A stretch of DNA of 64,000 nt from Spirosoma rigui (GCF_002067135.1 NZ_CP020105.1:5332001-5396000); one strand, 5' to 3'. Positions 1 through 9,412 are shown, counted from the stretch's first letter. Notes: generated by a model from the sequence alone, not told the origin. A program made the numbers and translations.

Positions 1-101
1 GTAATAACCGCCCGACTTCGTGACTGAGCCTGCGTAGTTGTGATGGGGGTGGCCGTTAGCATCAGGCTAACCCCAATCAATCCATAGTGTATCCAGATCA
101 T
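1..101 (-). CDS. secreted protein, N-terminal fragment (runs off window)
   Basis: An ATG on the minus strand at 99-101 opens a frame that stays open to the window edge (33 codons seen). The product starts MIWIHYGLIGVSLML and continues through TATPITTTQAQ, a plausible signal peptide with an AQA-type cleavage site followed by a basic stretch (SRSRAV). Only this leader is visible, so the mature protein cannot be identified. The 203 bases between this start and the gene at 305 are AT-rich and probably hold promoters for both directions, but I found no exact TAnnTTTG box for either. Confidence 0.5.
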   Translation of the reverse strand, partial: MIWIHYGLIGVSLMLTATPITTTQAQSRSRAVI

Positions 102-304
102 TGTCTGCAAAGAACGGAAAAATGCCGTTTATAGTGCGCATACCCGGTCGAAAACCCGCCTGAACCGACGGGCAAAATGGCCCTGAAAAACACCCATTTT
201 AAGAAGCTATTTTTTGAAGGTAATCAATTGATTTATAGTACTTTATATACCAATAAAAATAACCGAAAAATGAACGCTGGAACGACCTTTTTCGTTAGTA
301 TTGT

Positions 305-1387
305 ATGACACAGATAACCAACGCTTCGATGCATTCCATGAACGCTCAGACACCGCTCACACCGGCTCCGACGGGCACTGTATTGCCCGACGAAAGCTGG
401 CGAAAATCCATCCCGGCGCAGGTGTTTCTGAACCACTTCTTCGCGATGGATTACCACATTCAGCATCAGAACGATTTGTTCGATGTGGCCAAGTTCCCCG
501 TTTTCCAACAGTTCCACGGCCGTGCTACCGACGAGAGTCGGCGGGCGCTGGAAAAGCTGTTACTCAATAGCTGGAGTGCCGAGTATGCCCTGCGCATTAC
601 GCCCGTTGTAAACGACGAGCAGTATTTGCAGAGCTCGCTGCACTGGACATTCCCGCAGGCCTACTACAGCGCCCTCTTCAGTGCGCGCGCGTTTCTGGCC
701 GTGCAGGGAGTAAACGTAAGCAACGAGGAGCTGATCCGTAAGCGGATCGGCAACATGGTCGTACGTGGCTATTACCCGGCGTCCATTGGCTACTACGCCC
801 TCGGCCCCATCAACAGCTACCGCATCCAGCGGTTGCCTATGGCCAAGCGCTTCACCGTAGCGGCAAAGACCGACCTTCTCCTGCCTTCCCGGGCGGGTTC
901 AGCCCAGGCTGAATTGGCGCAGTTTCTGAAAACCACCCGCGATCAACGGGTGAAGACATTGCGTAATGCTATCCAGAACAATCCTAAAACGGCGCTGCGA
1001 AGCCCCAAAACGGGTGAGATTCTGCAGAAGTTTAGTGTTGAGCAGTACAAGCAACTGGCAAAGCAGATAGGCTACACGACCTATTTCGACATGCTGAGCC
1101 GCCTGCGTATCTCGTCGACCAACCGGGAAATCGAGCGGTTCGTCGATTCCGAAATTGACGTAAAACTATTCCACCAGAGCCTGGTCAATATCGTATCGCA
1201 TGTCAACTCGGTTCATGAGGTATACATTGCCAAAGCACTGGGTATCGATGCCTACCGGCAGCTGGTAGCCAAACTACCGTCCTATCTGCAGGAGAGCTTC
1301 GTGCGCGAACGAATGAACACTGTTATTGCGCCCATGCTCGACCAGCACCAGGGAGGCCATGAACCGACCCTGCGCATGGCGGCCTGA
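305..1387 (+). CDS. hypothetical protein, 360 aa, weakly HEPN-like segment
   Basis: I do not recognise this protein. It has no signal peptide or membrane segment, so it is probably cytoplasmic, and it looks mainly helical. Residues about 108-130 contain a stretch (FPQAYYSALFSARAFLAVQG) that resembles the AYYAxFHAAR helix of HEPN-type helical domains. The RX4-6H catalytic motif of HEPN RNases is not visible near it, so this is only a structural hint. Alternative in-frame ATGs lie at 329 and 338 and may be the true start, because the first residues are low in information. The gene stands alone, opposite the partial secreted gene, and ends 40 bases before a strong bidirectional terminator shared with the convergent giant gene. 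Confidence 0.75.
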   Translation: MTQITNASMHSMNAQTPLTPAPTGTVLPDESWRKSIPAQVFLNHFFAMDYHIQHQNDLFDVAKFPVFQQFHGRATDESRRALEKLLLNSWSAEYALRITPVVNDEQYLQSSLHWTFPQAYYSALFSARAFLAVQGVNVSNEELIRKRIGNMVVRGYYPASIGYYALGPINSYRIQRLPMAKRFTVAAKTDLLLPSRAGSAQAELAQFLKTTRDQRVKTLRNAIQNNPKTALRSPKTGEILQKFSVEQYKQLAKQIGYTTYFDMLSRLRISSTNREIERFVDSEIDVKLFHQSLVNIVSHVNSVHEVYIAKALGIDAYRQLVAKLPSYLQESFVRERMNTVIAPMLDQHQGGHEPTLRMAA

Positions 1388-1427
1388 CCCGGCACCATCG
1401 CACGCTGGTTATCTGGTATCGTTTCAC

Positions 1428-1463
1428 AAAAAAGCCGCTTCCCAAACAGGAAGCGGCTTTTTT
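1428..1463. terminator. bidirectional rho-independent terminator
   Basis: A 15-bp perfect inverted repeat (AAAAAAGCCGCTTCC with its complement at 1449-1463) encloses a 6-base loop, giving A-runs and T-runs on both sides. It lies between the convergent genes ending at 1387 and 1516 and can stop transcription in both directions. Confidence 0.9.
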
Positions 1464-1515
1464 GATACGCAACTTTAACATTGGATAAAGGTAATGAACC
1501 ACCTGGGCACCTGAC

Positions 1516-4500
1516 CTAGTTCGAGGGTCCGTTCGGGTTAGTATCGATCCAGTCGATGATGGCGTATTCACCCTCCCGGTACGACGTCTTGTTCGGATCA
1601 GCGTGCGGCTTCAGGTAGATCTCGTTGATGATGTTCCGCCACTCCGGATTCTGGCTCAGGTCGATCTCGTAAACCCGGAACTGACCGTCGCCCACGACGG
1701 GGAAATACTTGGTCTGCTCCGCCCGGTCCGACGTACCGTCGGGGTAGCGAGCCGCTTCTTCATTTCCGTATTTTCCCGAGAAGTCGAGGTTACCATCGCC
1801 TTTCTGGCGGTTGCGCCGGAAGCGCAGGCTCCATCTTGTTTCCGATCCGGTATAGGCCATGCGGATGTATATTTTGTTGAACTGGCTGGCGTTCCAGGTA
1901 GCGCCCGGCGAGTTGATCTGGGCATTACTGCCCGCGCTGAAGTACACTTTCCAGCCGTTGCGGGCTCTACCGGTGTAGGGCTCGTCCCAGGTGTGCCGGT
2001 CGTCGCCATCACCCGAGTTAAGGCTCCAGCCTTCGCGACCCGCCGTGTTGAACTTGAACGATGGCTTGGGAGCCGGCCGGTAGCTGTTGGCGTATACGTA
2101 AGCCCGAATCTCTTCGACCGTACCCACGATAACCTCCGTCCGGTGACGCCATTTGATATTCATATCGAGCAGTTCGTTCATAGCGTGGGCCATGTAGCCG
2201 TAGCTACCGCCCTTGTTGGGCTGGGCGAAATTGCCGCCCCCGTCACCCCAGTATCCGATGAAGCTGCGGATGTTGTCTTTCAGCATCAGTGCGATACCGT
2301 AGCCATCCTCACCGAACAGCCCCACCCAGGGTTCCGTCACATACAGACCGCCGGGCCGTTGTCCGTTGGAGCTGGTGGCCGAGTTACCGTTCCCGTTGGT
2401 AGCAACCGGCGCAACAAAGGTTGTAATGCCGTCATTGCTGTAGGGGTTGTTACCATTGTAGTATTTGAATATCCGCAGGTTGTTCACGTACAGACAGGGC
2501 GATTCCTGACCTTTGGTTACCACCCGCTCGTTGGCGCTTCGGTTAAAGGTCGTTTCGTAGTTCAGGATCAGCGCCCGGTCTTTCACCTCACCCCATTTCT
2601 TCATAAGCACCTCGTTGGCTGGCGAGCGAACCTGCCCGTACGTCATCGGTGTCATTTCAGTGTAGAATCGGCTGTTGCCCACTTTTCCGTACTTCAGCAG
2701 CCGGCCCGAGTTGCTATGGTCATCCCCTACTTCGTTGGGGTTGTAGCCCAGCGATGGATTTTCGGGTGGCTCATTCGTTTCGCTCAACCCGTAGTATGGA
2801 CGGGGCATTTGATACAGGCATTCGGATAGTCCCTGGCCGGTGAAAATCTGGTTCGGTGGTCCCGTACGGGGTACGCCCTGATCTTCGCCCTTCCATACGA
2901 GTGCGTTGAACACCAGCGTCCGGTCGGGCCGCGCCTTGTTGTAGATCTGGTACACAGCACCACCCAAACCGGGCGTCAGCGAACCGGAGTTCTGATCTTT
3001 CAGGGCCAGCGTAACCTTGATCTTGTCCGTTTCGAAAGCAGGCATCGGATCGGCGTTCGGATCGGCGGCCGGCAGTGCTTCGTAGGTAAAGTCGTCGCCA
3101 CGGTATCCGTAGAAGCCGCTCGTACTGTTGGTCGGCGGAGCAGGCGTAGTCGTGGTGTTCGAGGGCGGTGGCGTAGTCGTCGTGCTTGTCGGTGGTGCCG
3201 TTGTCGAACATGCCTCCTGCCTTGACCAGGTATACGAAGCGGTCTTGCCCGACTGGTCTACATAGATGACGAAGGGTGGTGTATCGGCATTCACCCGCGA
3301 ACCCTGGTCCAGATACTGGTTGGGATTGGTCGTCCAGTCAGTGATACCAGCCGCTTTGAAGCGAACCGTCGTGCCATCGCCCCCGCTGGTGTTGAACGTA
3401 ATGGCACCCGTAGCGCAGTTGTAGGTCGGCGGCAGCATCACCAGCGGCACGGCTGTCACTGGTGGGGTGGTGGTCGTTGTGACTGGCGGAGTCACCGTCG
3501 TTGATGGTGGGGGCGTCGTCGTTGTGCTCGTGGGCGGGGTCGTCGTTGAGCAGGCTACCTGCCTCGACCAGGTGTAGGTAAAGGTCTTACCCGACTGCTC
3601 AACGTAGATCGTGAAGGGGGGCGTATCGGCATTCACCCGCGAGCCCTGGTCCAGGTACTGGTTGGGATTGGTCGTCCAGTCAGTGATACCGGCCGCCTTG
3701 AAGCGAACCGTCGTGCCATCGCCCCCGCTGGTGTTGAACGTAATGGCACCCGTAGCGCAGTTGTAGGTCGGCGGCAGCATCACCAGCGGCACGGCTGTCA
3801 CTGGCGGGGTGGTGGTCGTTGTGACTGGCGGAGTCACCGTCGTTGATGGTGGGGGCGTCGTCGTTGTGCTCGTGGGCGGGGTCGTCGTTGAGCAGGCTAC
3901 CTGCCTCGACCAGGTGTAGGTAAAGGTCTTACCCGACTGCTCAACGTAGATCGTGAAGGGGGGCGTATCGGCATTCACCCGCGAGCCCTGGTCCAGGTAC
4001 TGGTTGGGGTTAGACGTCCAGTCAGTGATACCGGCCGCTTTGAAGCGGATCGTCGTGCCGTTGCCTCCACTGGTATTGAACGTAATGGCACCCGTGGCGC
4101 AGTTGTAGGTCGGCGGCAGCATCGTCAGCGCAGCCGTCGTCGTTACTGGTGGCGTGGTGGTCGTGGTCACCGGTGGCGTCGTCGTGCTGGTGACCGGCGG
4201 AGTCACCGTCGTTGATGGTGGGGGCGTCGTCGTTGTGCTCGTGGGCGGGGTCGTCGTTGAGCAGGCTACCTGCCTCGACCAGGTGTAGGTAAAGGTCTTA
4301 CCCGACTGCTCAACGTAGATCGTGAAGGGGGGCGTATCGGCATTCACCCGCGAGCCCTGGTCCAGGTACTGGTTGGGGTTAGACGTCCAGTCAGTGATAC
4401 CGGCCGCCTTGAAGCGAACCGTCGTGCCATCGCCCCCGCTGGTATTGAACGTAATGGCACCCGTGGCGCAGTTGTAGGTCGGCGGCAGCATCGTCAGCGG

Positions 4501-6009
4501 AGCTACCGTCACCGGTGGCGTCGTCGTGCTGGTGACCGGCGGAGTCGTCACCGTCGTCGTGTTAGTTGGCGGTGTCGACGTTGAGCAGGTGGCCTGCCGG
4601 GACCAGACATACGTGCTTGTCTTACCCGACTGCTCCATGTAGATCGTGAAGGGGGGTGTATCGGCATTCACCCGCGAACCCTGGTCCAGATACTGGTTGG
4701 GGTTAGACGTCCAGTCGGTAATGCCGGCCGCTTTGAAGCGGATCGTCGTGCCGTTACCCCCGCTGGTGTTGAACGTAATGGCCCCCGTAGCGCAGTTATA
4801 GGTTGGGGGAAGCATGGTCAAGGCCCCCCCGGTCGTCGTCGTGACTGGGGGAGTTACCGTTACAGTTATGGGCGGTGTCGTGGTCGACGTTACCGGTGGG
4901 GTCACCGTCGTCGTCGTGGGGGGCGTTGTTGTTGCCGTCGTGGGGGGCGTCGTCGTTGTCGTGGTGGGGGGCGATACGATCGTTCCGGGGCATACGCTGG
5001 TCTGGACAGGACTCTGCGTCAGCTCCGCCGATGTACCGGCGGGGCGTACGGAAATCTTGAGCGCGGTGTTCGACTTATAGTAGTCTGGAATAACCCATGC
5101 GTACCCGTAGGCACTGTACCCTTTAATTCCGAAGGCATCGGCCACGTCCTGCCGACGCTGGTCGCCCAGTACCGTAGCCGCTTTGACGCCATTGACGTAA
5201 ATATCGACTTCCTGCGATTGCAGGGGATTATTTGCGTCGAGAACCCAGCCGGAGACCGCATCGCAGGCGGCATAATCCAGATAGCCTTTGTAGGATGCAG
5301 CAGCCGCCCGCGCGCTCCCGGCCGACGCTACGTTGTCCGAAAGGATGAGCAGTGTTATGGTATTCGGATTCGTGGGCGCGGCTACCGACTGACTGCTGCC
5401 CGCGGGCTCATCGGCGGGCGTTTTCAGCAGGACAACTGCTTTTTCCACGAACAGCCCCTGGTTCGTATCCTGGCCCCTGCCCCGCAGCAGCCGGAAGCTG
5501 GTACCGGGTGTGGTTGTACGGAAAAATCCTCTGATGTGATACGTGACCGACGACCGGGACGGGTACGTTAGTTCGCCAGTCACGAAGTCAGTAAAATCTC
5601 CCCCCGTTTGCTCAAACCCCGCCGGTAGCAACATACGCAGGCTATAGGTGTTGAAGCCGGGTTGGAAAAACAGCAGATTGGGCGAGATGTTCAGCAGCTC
5701 GGCCGTGATCGTCAGTTCGAATGGTTCACCCTGTTTAACGGTCTGCTTACTGGATTGAATAGTGAAGCGGATGGGATCGTTGAACACCGGCGAAGCTGGC
5801 GGAATGATCTTGACCGGCAGGGGCCCCCAATAGCTGATGGGAATGATTTCGGCCAGTTGTTCCGGCGTGTTCCTGGTTCGCTCACCAGCAACCGAAGCGC
5901 GCCCGGGAACCAGTGCGTGACTCGTGATTGTCAGCGACAGCAACAAACACAAGCAGGTAAGTACATTACGGACTGCGTACTTTTTAAAGAGGGTACATGT
6001 AAGGTGCAT
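1516..6009 (-). CDS. giant secreted multidomain repeat protein, 1497 aa
   Basis: The N terminus (about residues 1-32, LTCLCLLLSLTITSHALV) is a signal peptide. Next come an Ig-like beta-rich region (about 45-200) and a GYLD...SGWVLD...DIYVNGVKAATV module (about 242-345) that I associate with Spirosoma extracellular proteins. A Thr/Pro linker follows, then five copies of a 79-residue module (residues 397-934), each with two Cys (YNCATG near the start, a final Cys at the end) and the core DQGSRVNADTPPF; TTTPP-type linkers separate them. The last 500 residues look like a carbohydrate-active or carbohydrate-binding beta-sandwich region, ending with IYIRMAYTGSETRWSLRFRR and a GEYAIIDWID strand. No type IX sorting domain or LPXTG motif is evident. 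A role in surface polysaccharide binding or processing is inference; no catalytic residues can be named. The closest tandem copies are almost identical in DNA. Confidence 0.85.
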   Translation of the reverse strand: MHLTCTLFKKYAVRNVLTCLCLLLSLTITSHALVPGRASVAGERTRNTPEQLAEIIPISYWGPLPVKIIPPASPVFNDPIRFTIQSSKQTVKQGEPFELTITAELLNISPNLLFFQPGFNTYSLRMLLPAGFEQTGGDFTDFVTGELTYPSRSSVTYHIRGFFRTTTPGTSFRLLRGRGQDTNQGLFVEKAVVLLKTPADEPAGSSQSVAAPTNPNTITLLILSDNVASAGSARAAAASYKGYLDYAACDAVSGWVLDANNPLQSQEVDIYVNGVKAATVLGDQRRQDVADAFGIKGYSAYGYAWVIPDYYKSNTALKISVRPAGTSAELTQSPVQTSVCPGTIVSPPTTTTTTPPTTATTTPPTTTTVTPPVTSTTTPPITVTVTPPVTTTTGGALTMLPPTYNCATGAITFNTSGGNGTTIRFKAAGITDWTSNPNQYLDQGSRVNADTPPFTIYMEQSGKTSTYVWSRQATCSTSTPPTNTTTVTTPPVTSTTTPPVTVAPLTMLPPTYNCATGAITFNTSGGDGTTVRFKAAGITDWTSNPNQYLDQGSRVNADTPPFTIYVEQSGKTFTYTWSRQVACSTTTPPTSTTTTPPPSTTVTPPVTSTTTPPVTTTTTPPVTTTAALTMLPPTYNCATGAITFNTSGGNGTTIRFKAAGITDWTSNPNQYLDQGSRVNADTPPFTIYVEQSGKTFTYTWSRQVACSTTTPPTSTTTTPPPSTTVTPPVTTTTTPPVTAVPLVMLPPTYNCATGAITFNTSGGDGTTVRFKAAGITDWTTNPNQYLDQGSRVNADTPPFTIYVEQSGKTFTYTWSRQVACSTTTPPTSTTTTPPPSTTVTPPVTTTTTPPVTAVPLVMLPPTYNCATGAITFNTSGGDGTTVRFKAAGITDWTTNPNQYLDQGSRVNADTPPFVIYVDQSGKTASYTWSRQEACSTTAPPTSTTTTPPPSNTTTTPAPPTNSTSGFYGYRGDDFTYEALPAADPNADPMPAFETDKIKVTLALKDQNSGSLTPGLGGAVYQIYNKARPDRTLVFNALVWKGEDQGVPRTGPPNQIFTGQGLSECLYQMPRPYYGLSETNEPPENPSLGYNPNEVGDDHSNSGRLLKYGKVGNSRFYTEMTPMTYGQVRSPANEVLMKKWGEVKDRALILNYETTFNRSANERVVTKGQESPCLYVNNLRIFKYYNGNNPYSNDGITTFVAPVATNGNGNSATSSNGQRPGGLYVTEPWVGLFGEDGYGIALMLKDNIRSFIGYWGDGGGNFAQPNKGGSYGYMAHAMNELLDMNIKWRHRTEVIVGTVEEIRAYVYANSYRPAPKPSFKFNTAGREGWSLNSGDGDDRHTWDEPYTGRARNGWKVYFSAGSNAQINSPGATWNASQFNKIYIRMAYTGSETRWSLRFRRNRQKGDGNLDFSGKYGNEEAARYPDGTSDRAEQTKYFPVVGDGQFRVYEIDLSQNPEWRNIINEIYLKPHADPNKTSYREGEYAIIDWIDTNPNGPSN
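3208..4821 (-). repeat. five in-frame tandem copies of a 237-bp module with Thr/Pro linkers
   Basis: Module copies, in protein order, are 4585-4821, 4261-4497, 3892-4128, 3550-3786 and 3208-3444. Start-to-start periods are 324, 369, 342 and 342 bp, all multiples of three. The copies at 3208, 3550 and 3892, with the linkers between them, are close to identical over a 342-bp unit, which points to recent tandem duplication. Substitutions separate the copies into NGTTI and DGTTV variants and TSNPN and TTNPN variants. The array should be prone to copy-number change by slippage or recombination, and to assembly collapse. Confidence 0.92.
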
Positions 6010-6358
6010 GAACGTCTATTTAGATTTCTTCACGCACTTTGACTAACAAACATTAGGCCAATTTGAAATTATATTAACCACTAATTTATATTTATTGAAT
6101 TTTGTTAACAAAAATCAGTCTGTCGCTAAAATATAGGTGATTATTTACATGTGTTTTCGCATGTGATCATACAGTTACAAACCGTCCAATTTTACGTGCC
6201 AAAAATCTCCTCCGGCGCCTTTTTGTCTAAATTTTTGTGCGTTTGGTGGCTCCTTTTCCTACCGGTTAATTGATATATGTACCGTTCACTGTATATACTG
6301 TCTACTGAATCCTGCAATAGCGAATTTTGATAAATGACTATTTCCCAATCCTTTATCT
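6010..6358. other. 349-bp AT-rich divergent intergenic region
   Basis: This region separates the giant secreted gene and the cytochrome gene, which point away from each other, so both promoters should lie here. It is markedly more AT-rich than its surroundings (about 6040-6200). I found no exact TAnnTTTG box in the correct place for either gene, no hairpin with a T-run and no convincing small reading frame. Confidence 0.5.
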
Positions 6359-7354
6359 ATGAAAAGAAAATCATTCACGATCGTATTCGCCGTGCTGGGC
6401 CTGGTGATACTCGTGGCTATCCTGGGGTTGACCTACGTGACATTTGCACTGCCTGACGTTGGTCCGGCACCGGTCATGAAAATAAATGCCACAGCCGCGC
6501 AGATCGAACATGGTCGTTACCTGGCCAACCACGTAGCTCTTTGCGTTGATTGTCACTCAACGCGTGATTTCAGCAAACGGACCGGCCCCATGGTCGCCGG
6601 CACCGAAGGCAAAGGGGGTGAAGGGTTTTTGCGGGAACAGGGCTTTCCCGGCAATTTTTACGCGCCTAACCTTACCCCTGATCACCTCGGCAGTTGGACC
6701 GATGGTGAGCTATACCGCGCCATTACGACGGGCGTCAGCCGCGACGGACACGCGCTGTTCCCCGTGATGCCTTATAAAAATTTCGCTCAGATGTCACCCG
6801 ATGACATCCGGGATGTTATTGCCTATCTGCGGTCTTTACCGCCTATCAGACATGATGTACCCGCTTCGGAGCCCGACTTTCCAATGAATTTCATTATCAA
6901 TACGTTGCCAGCCCAGCGTCAGGCGGGAACGCGTCCGCCAACCCGTGACCCCATTGCCTACGGACAGTACGTAACGACGTTTGCTTCCTGCGGTGAATGC
7001 CATACCCAGCGTGATGGCCAGGGTAACCTGATTCCCGGTAGAGACTTTGCCGGTGGCCGCTCCTTTCCCCTGCCAACCGGTACTGTTTACTCAGCCAATA
7101 TTACACCCGACAAAACGGGCATCGGCTCCTGGACGCGCGATGCGTTCATTGCCCGCTTTAAAGGGTACGCCGATAGCAGCACGCCACCCGAGGTGCACGA
7201 CGGCGAACCCAATTCGATCATGCCCTGGACCATGTATGCGGGCATGAGTGAGCAGGACCTGGGGGCCATTTACGATTACCTGCACAGCCTGAAACCCATA
7301 GAAGCAAAGTCGATAGCCTTCGTGCCCAAAACGAAGCTGGTTGTCAATCGGTAA
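6359..7354 (+). CDS. membrane-anchored diheme cytochrome c
   Basis: The 331-aa product begins with an uncleaved-looking membrane anchor (residues about 6-30) and carries two class I cytochrome c domains. Heme-binding CxxCH motifs are at residues 62-66 (CVDCH) and 211-215 (CGECH). Candidate axial Met ligands lie in FPVMPYK (Met137) and in SIMPW near the C terminus. The layout resembles cytochrome subunits of alcohol, aldehyde or nicotinate-type dehydrogenases, which pass electrons from a periplasmic oxidoreductase to the respiratory chain. No partner dehydrogenase is adjacent, so the electron donor is unknown. The gene is monocistronic and ends at a shared terminator before the convergent hemH. 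Confidence 0.9.
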   Translation: MKRKSFTIVFAVLGLVILVAILGLTYVTFALPDVGPAPVMKINATAAQIEHGRYLANHVALCVDCHSTRDFSKRTGPMVAGTEGKGGEGFLREQGFPGNFYAPNLTPDHLGSWTDGELYRAITTGVSRDGHALFPVMPYKNFAQMSPDDIRDVIAYLRSLPPIRHDVPASEPDFPMNFIINTLPAQRQAGTRPPTRDPIAYGQYVTTFASCGECHTQRDGQGNLIPGRDFAGGRSFPLPTGTVYSANITPDKTGIGSWTRDAFIARFKGYADSSTPPEVHDGEPNSIMPWTMYAGMSEQDLGAIYDYLHSLKPIEAKSIAFVPKTKLVVNR

Positions 7355-7378
7355 TGTCGTTCATCGTGTCTGCCCAAC

Positions 7379-7411
7379 AAAAAAGCCCGTAACACGTAGT
7401 TACGGGCTTTT
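7379..7411. terminator. bidirectional rho-independent terminator
   Basis: A 13-bp perfect stem (AAAAGCCCGTAAC at 7381-7393 with its complement at 7399-7411) has a 5-base loop and A/T runs on both flanks. It lies between the convergent cytochrome gene and hemH. Confidence 0.92.
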
Positions 7412-7430
7412 CACTGAGTTATAAACGAGA

Positions 7431-8492
7431 TCAGGCGGTCTTGACCAGATCAACGAGCGTTTCGATCCAGAGCGGATTATCGTTGAGGCTCTCAACCAGT
7501 TGCCAATGTTCGCCACCCCGTTCTTCAAACATTTCTTTGTACTCCTCACCAACCTCAATGGTCGTTTCCAGGCAATCGGAAACAAACGCGGGTGAGAAAG
7601 CCAGTATGCTCTTGACACCTTTGCCGGCCAGCTCCTTAATTATATCGTCGGTATAGGGCTTGATCCAGGGATCGCGGCCCAGCCGGGATTGGAAACAGGT
7701 TGTGTAGGTACCGTCCTTCAAGCCAAGTTCGCGCACGATCCGGCGGGTGGTTTCAAAACACTGGGCCCGGTAGCAGTGCTGGTTCATGGCCGTAAGCGAG
7801 CCGCAGCAGTCACCAAACCGGCACACATCCTTCGTCACATCGCCCTTGCGAATCTGCCGTTCGGGCAGGCCGTGGTAGCTGAAGAGAACATGGTCGTAGG
7901 GCCGTTCGGCCAGGTATTTCCGACCCGCCTGCACAAAAGCCTCAATAAATTTGGGGTGTTCCAGAAAACGGTTGACAAACCGTAGCTTGGGCATCACCTG
8001 CCACGTCTTCAGAATGTCCATTACTTTCTCGTAAACCGAACCCGTCGACGCGGAGGCATACTGCGGAAAGAACGGGATCACGATCAGATCAGTAAGGCCC
8101 ATGCGCTGAAAATCGGCCAGTCCCGCGTCGATGCTGGGGCTTTGGTAACGCATGGCCAGCTTGACGACGTAGTCGTTGCCCAGGGCCTGCTGCAGTTCGC
8201 GCTCTACAATGTAGCCGTAGTGTTTGAGGGGGGAGCCCACCTCCGACCAGAGCTGTTTGTATACCTTGGCCGACTTGGGAGCCCGGAAGGGGGCAATGAT
8301 CCCATTGACGAGCAGGAACCGGGGAATATACGGGACGTCGATAACACGGCCATCCATCAAAAATTCGCGCAGGTATTTTCGTACGTCCGGCACTGAGGGG
8401 CTATCGGGCGTACCCAGGTTAACAATCAATACGCCCGTTTTACCAACGGACGCCGGTGCCGTAACAGGCGGCTGTAGAACAGGTGCTTCCAT
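7431..8492 (-). CDS. hemH: ferrochelatase
   Basis: This enzyme inserts Fe2+ into protoporphyrin IX, the last step of protoheme synthesis. Family signatures are clear: VNLGTPDSPS near the N terminus, the SYHGLPER motif with the metal-binding His, a Cys-rich stretch (CRFGDCCGS), FQSRLGRDPWIKPYT, and SPAFVSDCLETTIE containing the acidic catalytic residue. I chose the ATG at 8490-8492 (MEAPVLQPP), giving 353 aa, because an upstream in-frame extension to 8594 adds 34 residues with no family match. The window also holds hemA at 58589, but the two genes are not linked. Oxidative-stress control by the nearby OxyR is known for hemH in other bacteria, and is only a possibility here. Confidence 0.95.
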   Translation of the reverse strand: MEAPVLQPPVTAPASVGKTGVLIVNLGTPDSPSVPDVRKYLREFLMDGRVIDVPYIPRFLLVNGIIAPFRAPKSAKVYKQLWSEVGSPLKHYGYIVERELQQALGNDYVVKLAMRYQSPSIDAGLADFQRMGLTDLIVIPFFPQYASASTGSVYEKVMDILKTWQVMPKLRFVNRFLEHPKFIEAFVQAGRKYLAERPYDHVLFSYHGLPERQIRKGDVTKDVCRFGDCCGSLTAMNQHCYRAQCFETTRRIVRELGLKDGTYTTCFQSRLGRDPWIKPYTDDIIKELAGKGVKSILAFSPAFVSDCLETTIEVGEEYKEMFEERGGEHWQLVESLNDNPLWIETLVDLVKTA

Positions 8493-8598
8493 AAGGAGGA
8501 AACAGGGATATGAAGAAGTTAGTTTATGAGTCGGCCAGTTCGTGGCTCTGCGCATTGGTACGTTGATACGTAACGCACCCACTCGCAGAGCCACACCC

Positions 8599-9390
8599 TT
8601 ATTTCGCCTGCGGGTACCGGCTTAAATCCGTCCGTGTAAAGTCACTGAAAACTTCGCCGGGCAAGCCTGAGAAGACCATAATTTCGGTCAGGTCCCGCTC
8701 ACCGCGCTCACCCGAGAGCAGGATCGATCCGTACTTTTTGTAATCGGCCCAGGGCAGGGTAAACCGGGGTTTCTCGTCGGCATACTTGGTGTAGTGCGCC
8801 CACTGTGTCACCAGGTGCGATTGTTTATCGACCCACACATGGTACTTGTTGTCGGGCGTAACGCCCACGCCCTTAAACGTCATCTGAAGCAGATCGGCCG
8901 CCTTGCCTTCTTTCGTGGCCGTCGTGTCGCCCAGATATTTCAGGGTTACACCCGAATCTTTGAGTTTGAACGGCATTACGAGCCAGTAGGAATCATTGAT
9001 CCAGGCTGCTTTGCCTGCCTTCACGTACTTGGCGACCGAATCGGGTTCCGTCAGTTCCTTACCGTTGCGGAACACGCGGCCCTGGTCGGTGTTAATATTC
9101 AGCAGAATGGTCTGGTCATCGCGCAGGTTATCGACCCGTACGGTACCCGTCCATTTGTCCCACACCAGTTTACGGAAACCGAAAAAATTCCACGCGATCA
9201 GGTGCGTATTGTCCCAGGCTTTGCGGCCACCCATAGCGGCCATCACCTGATCGGCAACCTGAATGGCCTTGGGGTCAGACCCGGCCATATCGAACCCGTC
9301 GGCGGGTGGGTTGGGTGATTTCTTGGATTGGGCGACCCCAACCGATGCACTTAGAATCAGGAAAAAAAACAGCAGTTGACGTCCTTTCAT
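8599..9390 (-). CDS. secreted DUF6503-like protein
   Basis: The 263-aa product starts with a signal peptide (MKGRQLLFFFLILSASVGVAQ). It then matches my recollection of the Bacteroidota DUF6503 family: AMGGRKAWDNT, WNFFGFRKLVWDKWTG, WINDSYWLVMPFKLKD and VTLKYLGD. The function of this family is unknown; the fold may resemble lipoprotein carrier-like beta proteins, but that is speculation. The start at 9388-9390 is supported by an exact promoter -7 box at 9413-9420, which rules out the longer frame reaching 9459. The gene is divergent from oxyR, and its stop lies 106 bases upstream of the hemH start, so it may be co-transcribed with hemH. Confidence 0.8.
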   Translation of the reverse strand: MKGRQLLFFFLILSASVGVAQSKKSPNPPADGFDMAGSDPKAIQVADQVMAAMGGRKAWDNTHLIAWNFFGFRKLVWDKWTGTVRVDNLRDDQTILLNINTDQGRVFRNGKELTEPDSVAKYVKAGKAAWINDSYWLVMPFKLKDSGVTLKYLGDTTATKEGKAADLLQMTFKGVGVTPDNKYHVWVDKQSHLVTQWAHYTKYADEKPRFTLPWADYKKYGSILLSGERGERDLTEIMVFSGLPGEVFSDFTRTDLSRYPQAK

Positions 9391-9412
9391 AAACAGTAGC
9401 TTTTTTATTAGA

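Noticed and set aside
1603..2829. 408-codon open frame antisense to the giant secreted gene
   Set aside because: It lacks any family motif or signal peptide and overlaps the clearly coding C-terminal region on the other strand.
3208..4821. Possible CRISPR-like array
   Set aside because: The regular repeats are 324-369 bp, in frame and coding, with no short repeats or unique spacers.
4814..5080. Val/Gly-rich frame opposite the Thr/Pro linker
   Set aside because: It is the reverse reading of repeated ACC/CCG codons in the linker, so it is a composition artefact.
8481..8505. Shine-Dalgarno-like AAGGAGGA
   Set aside because: It is on the plus strand, with no plus-strand start codon at the proper distance, while the gene here (hemH) reads on the minus strand.
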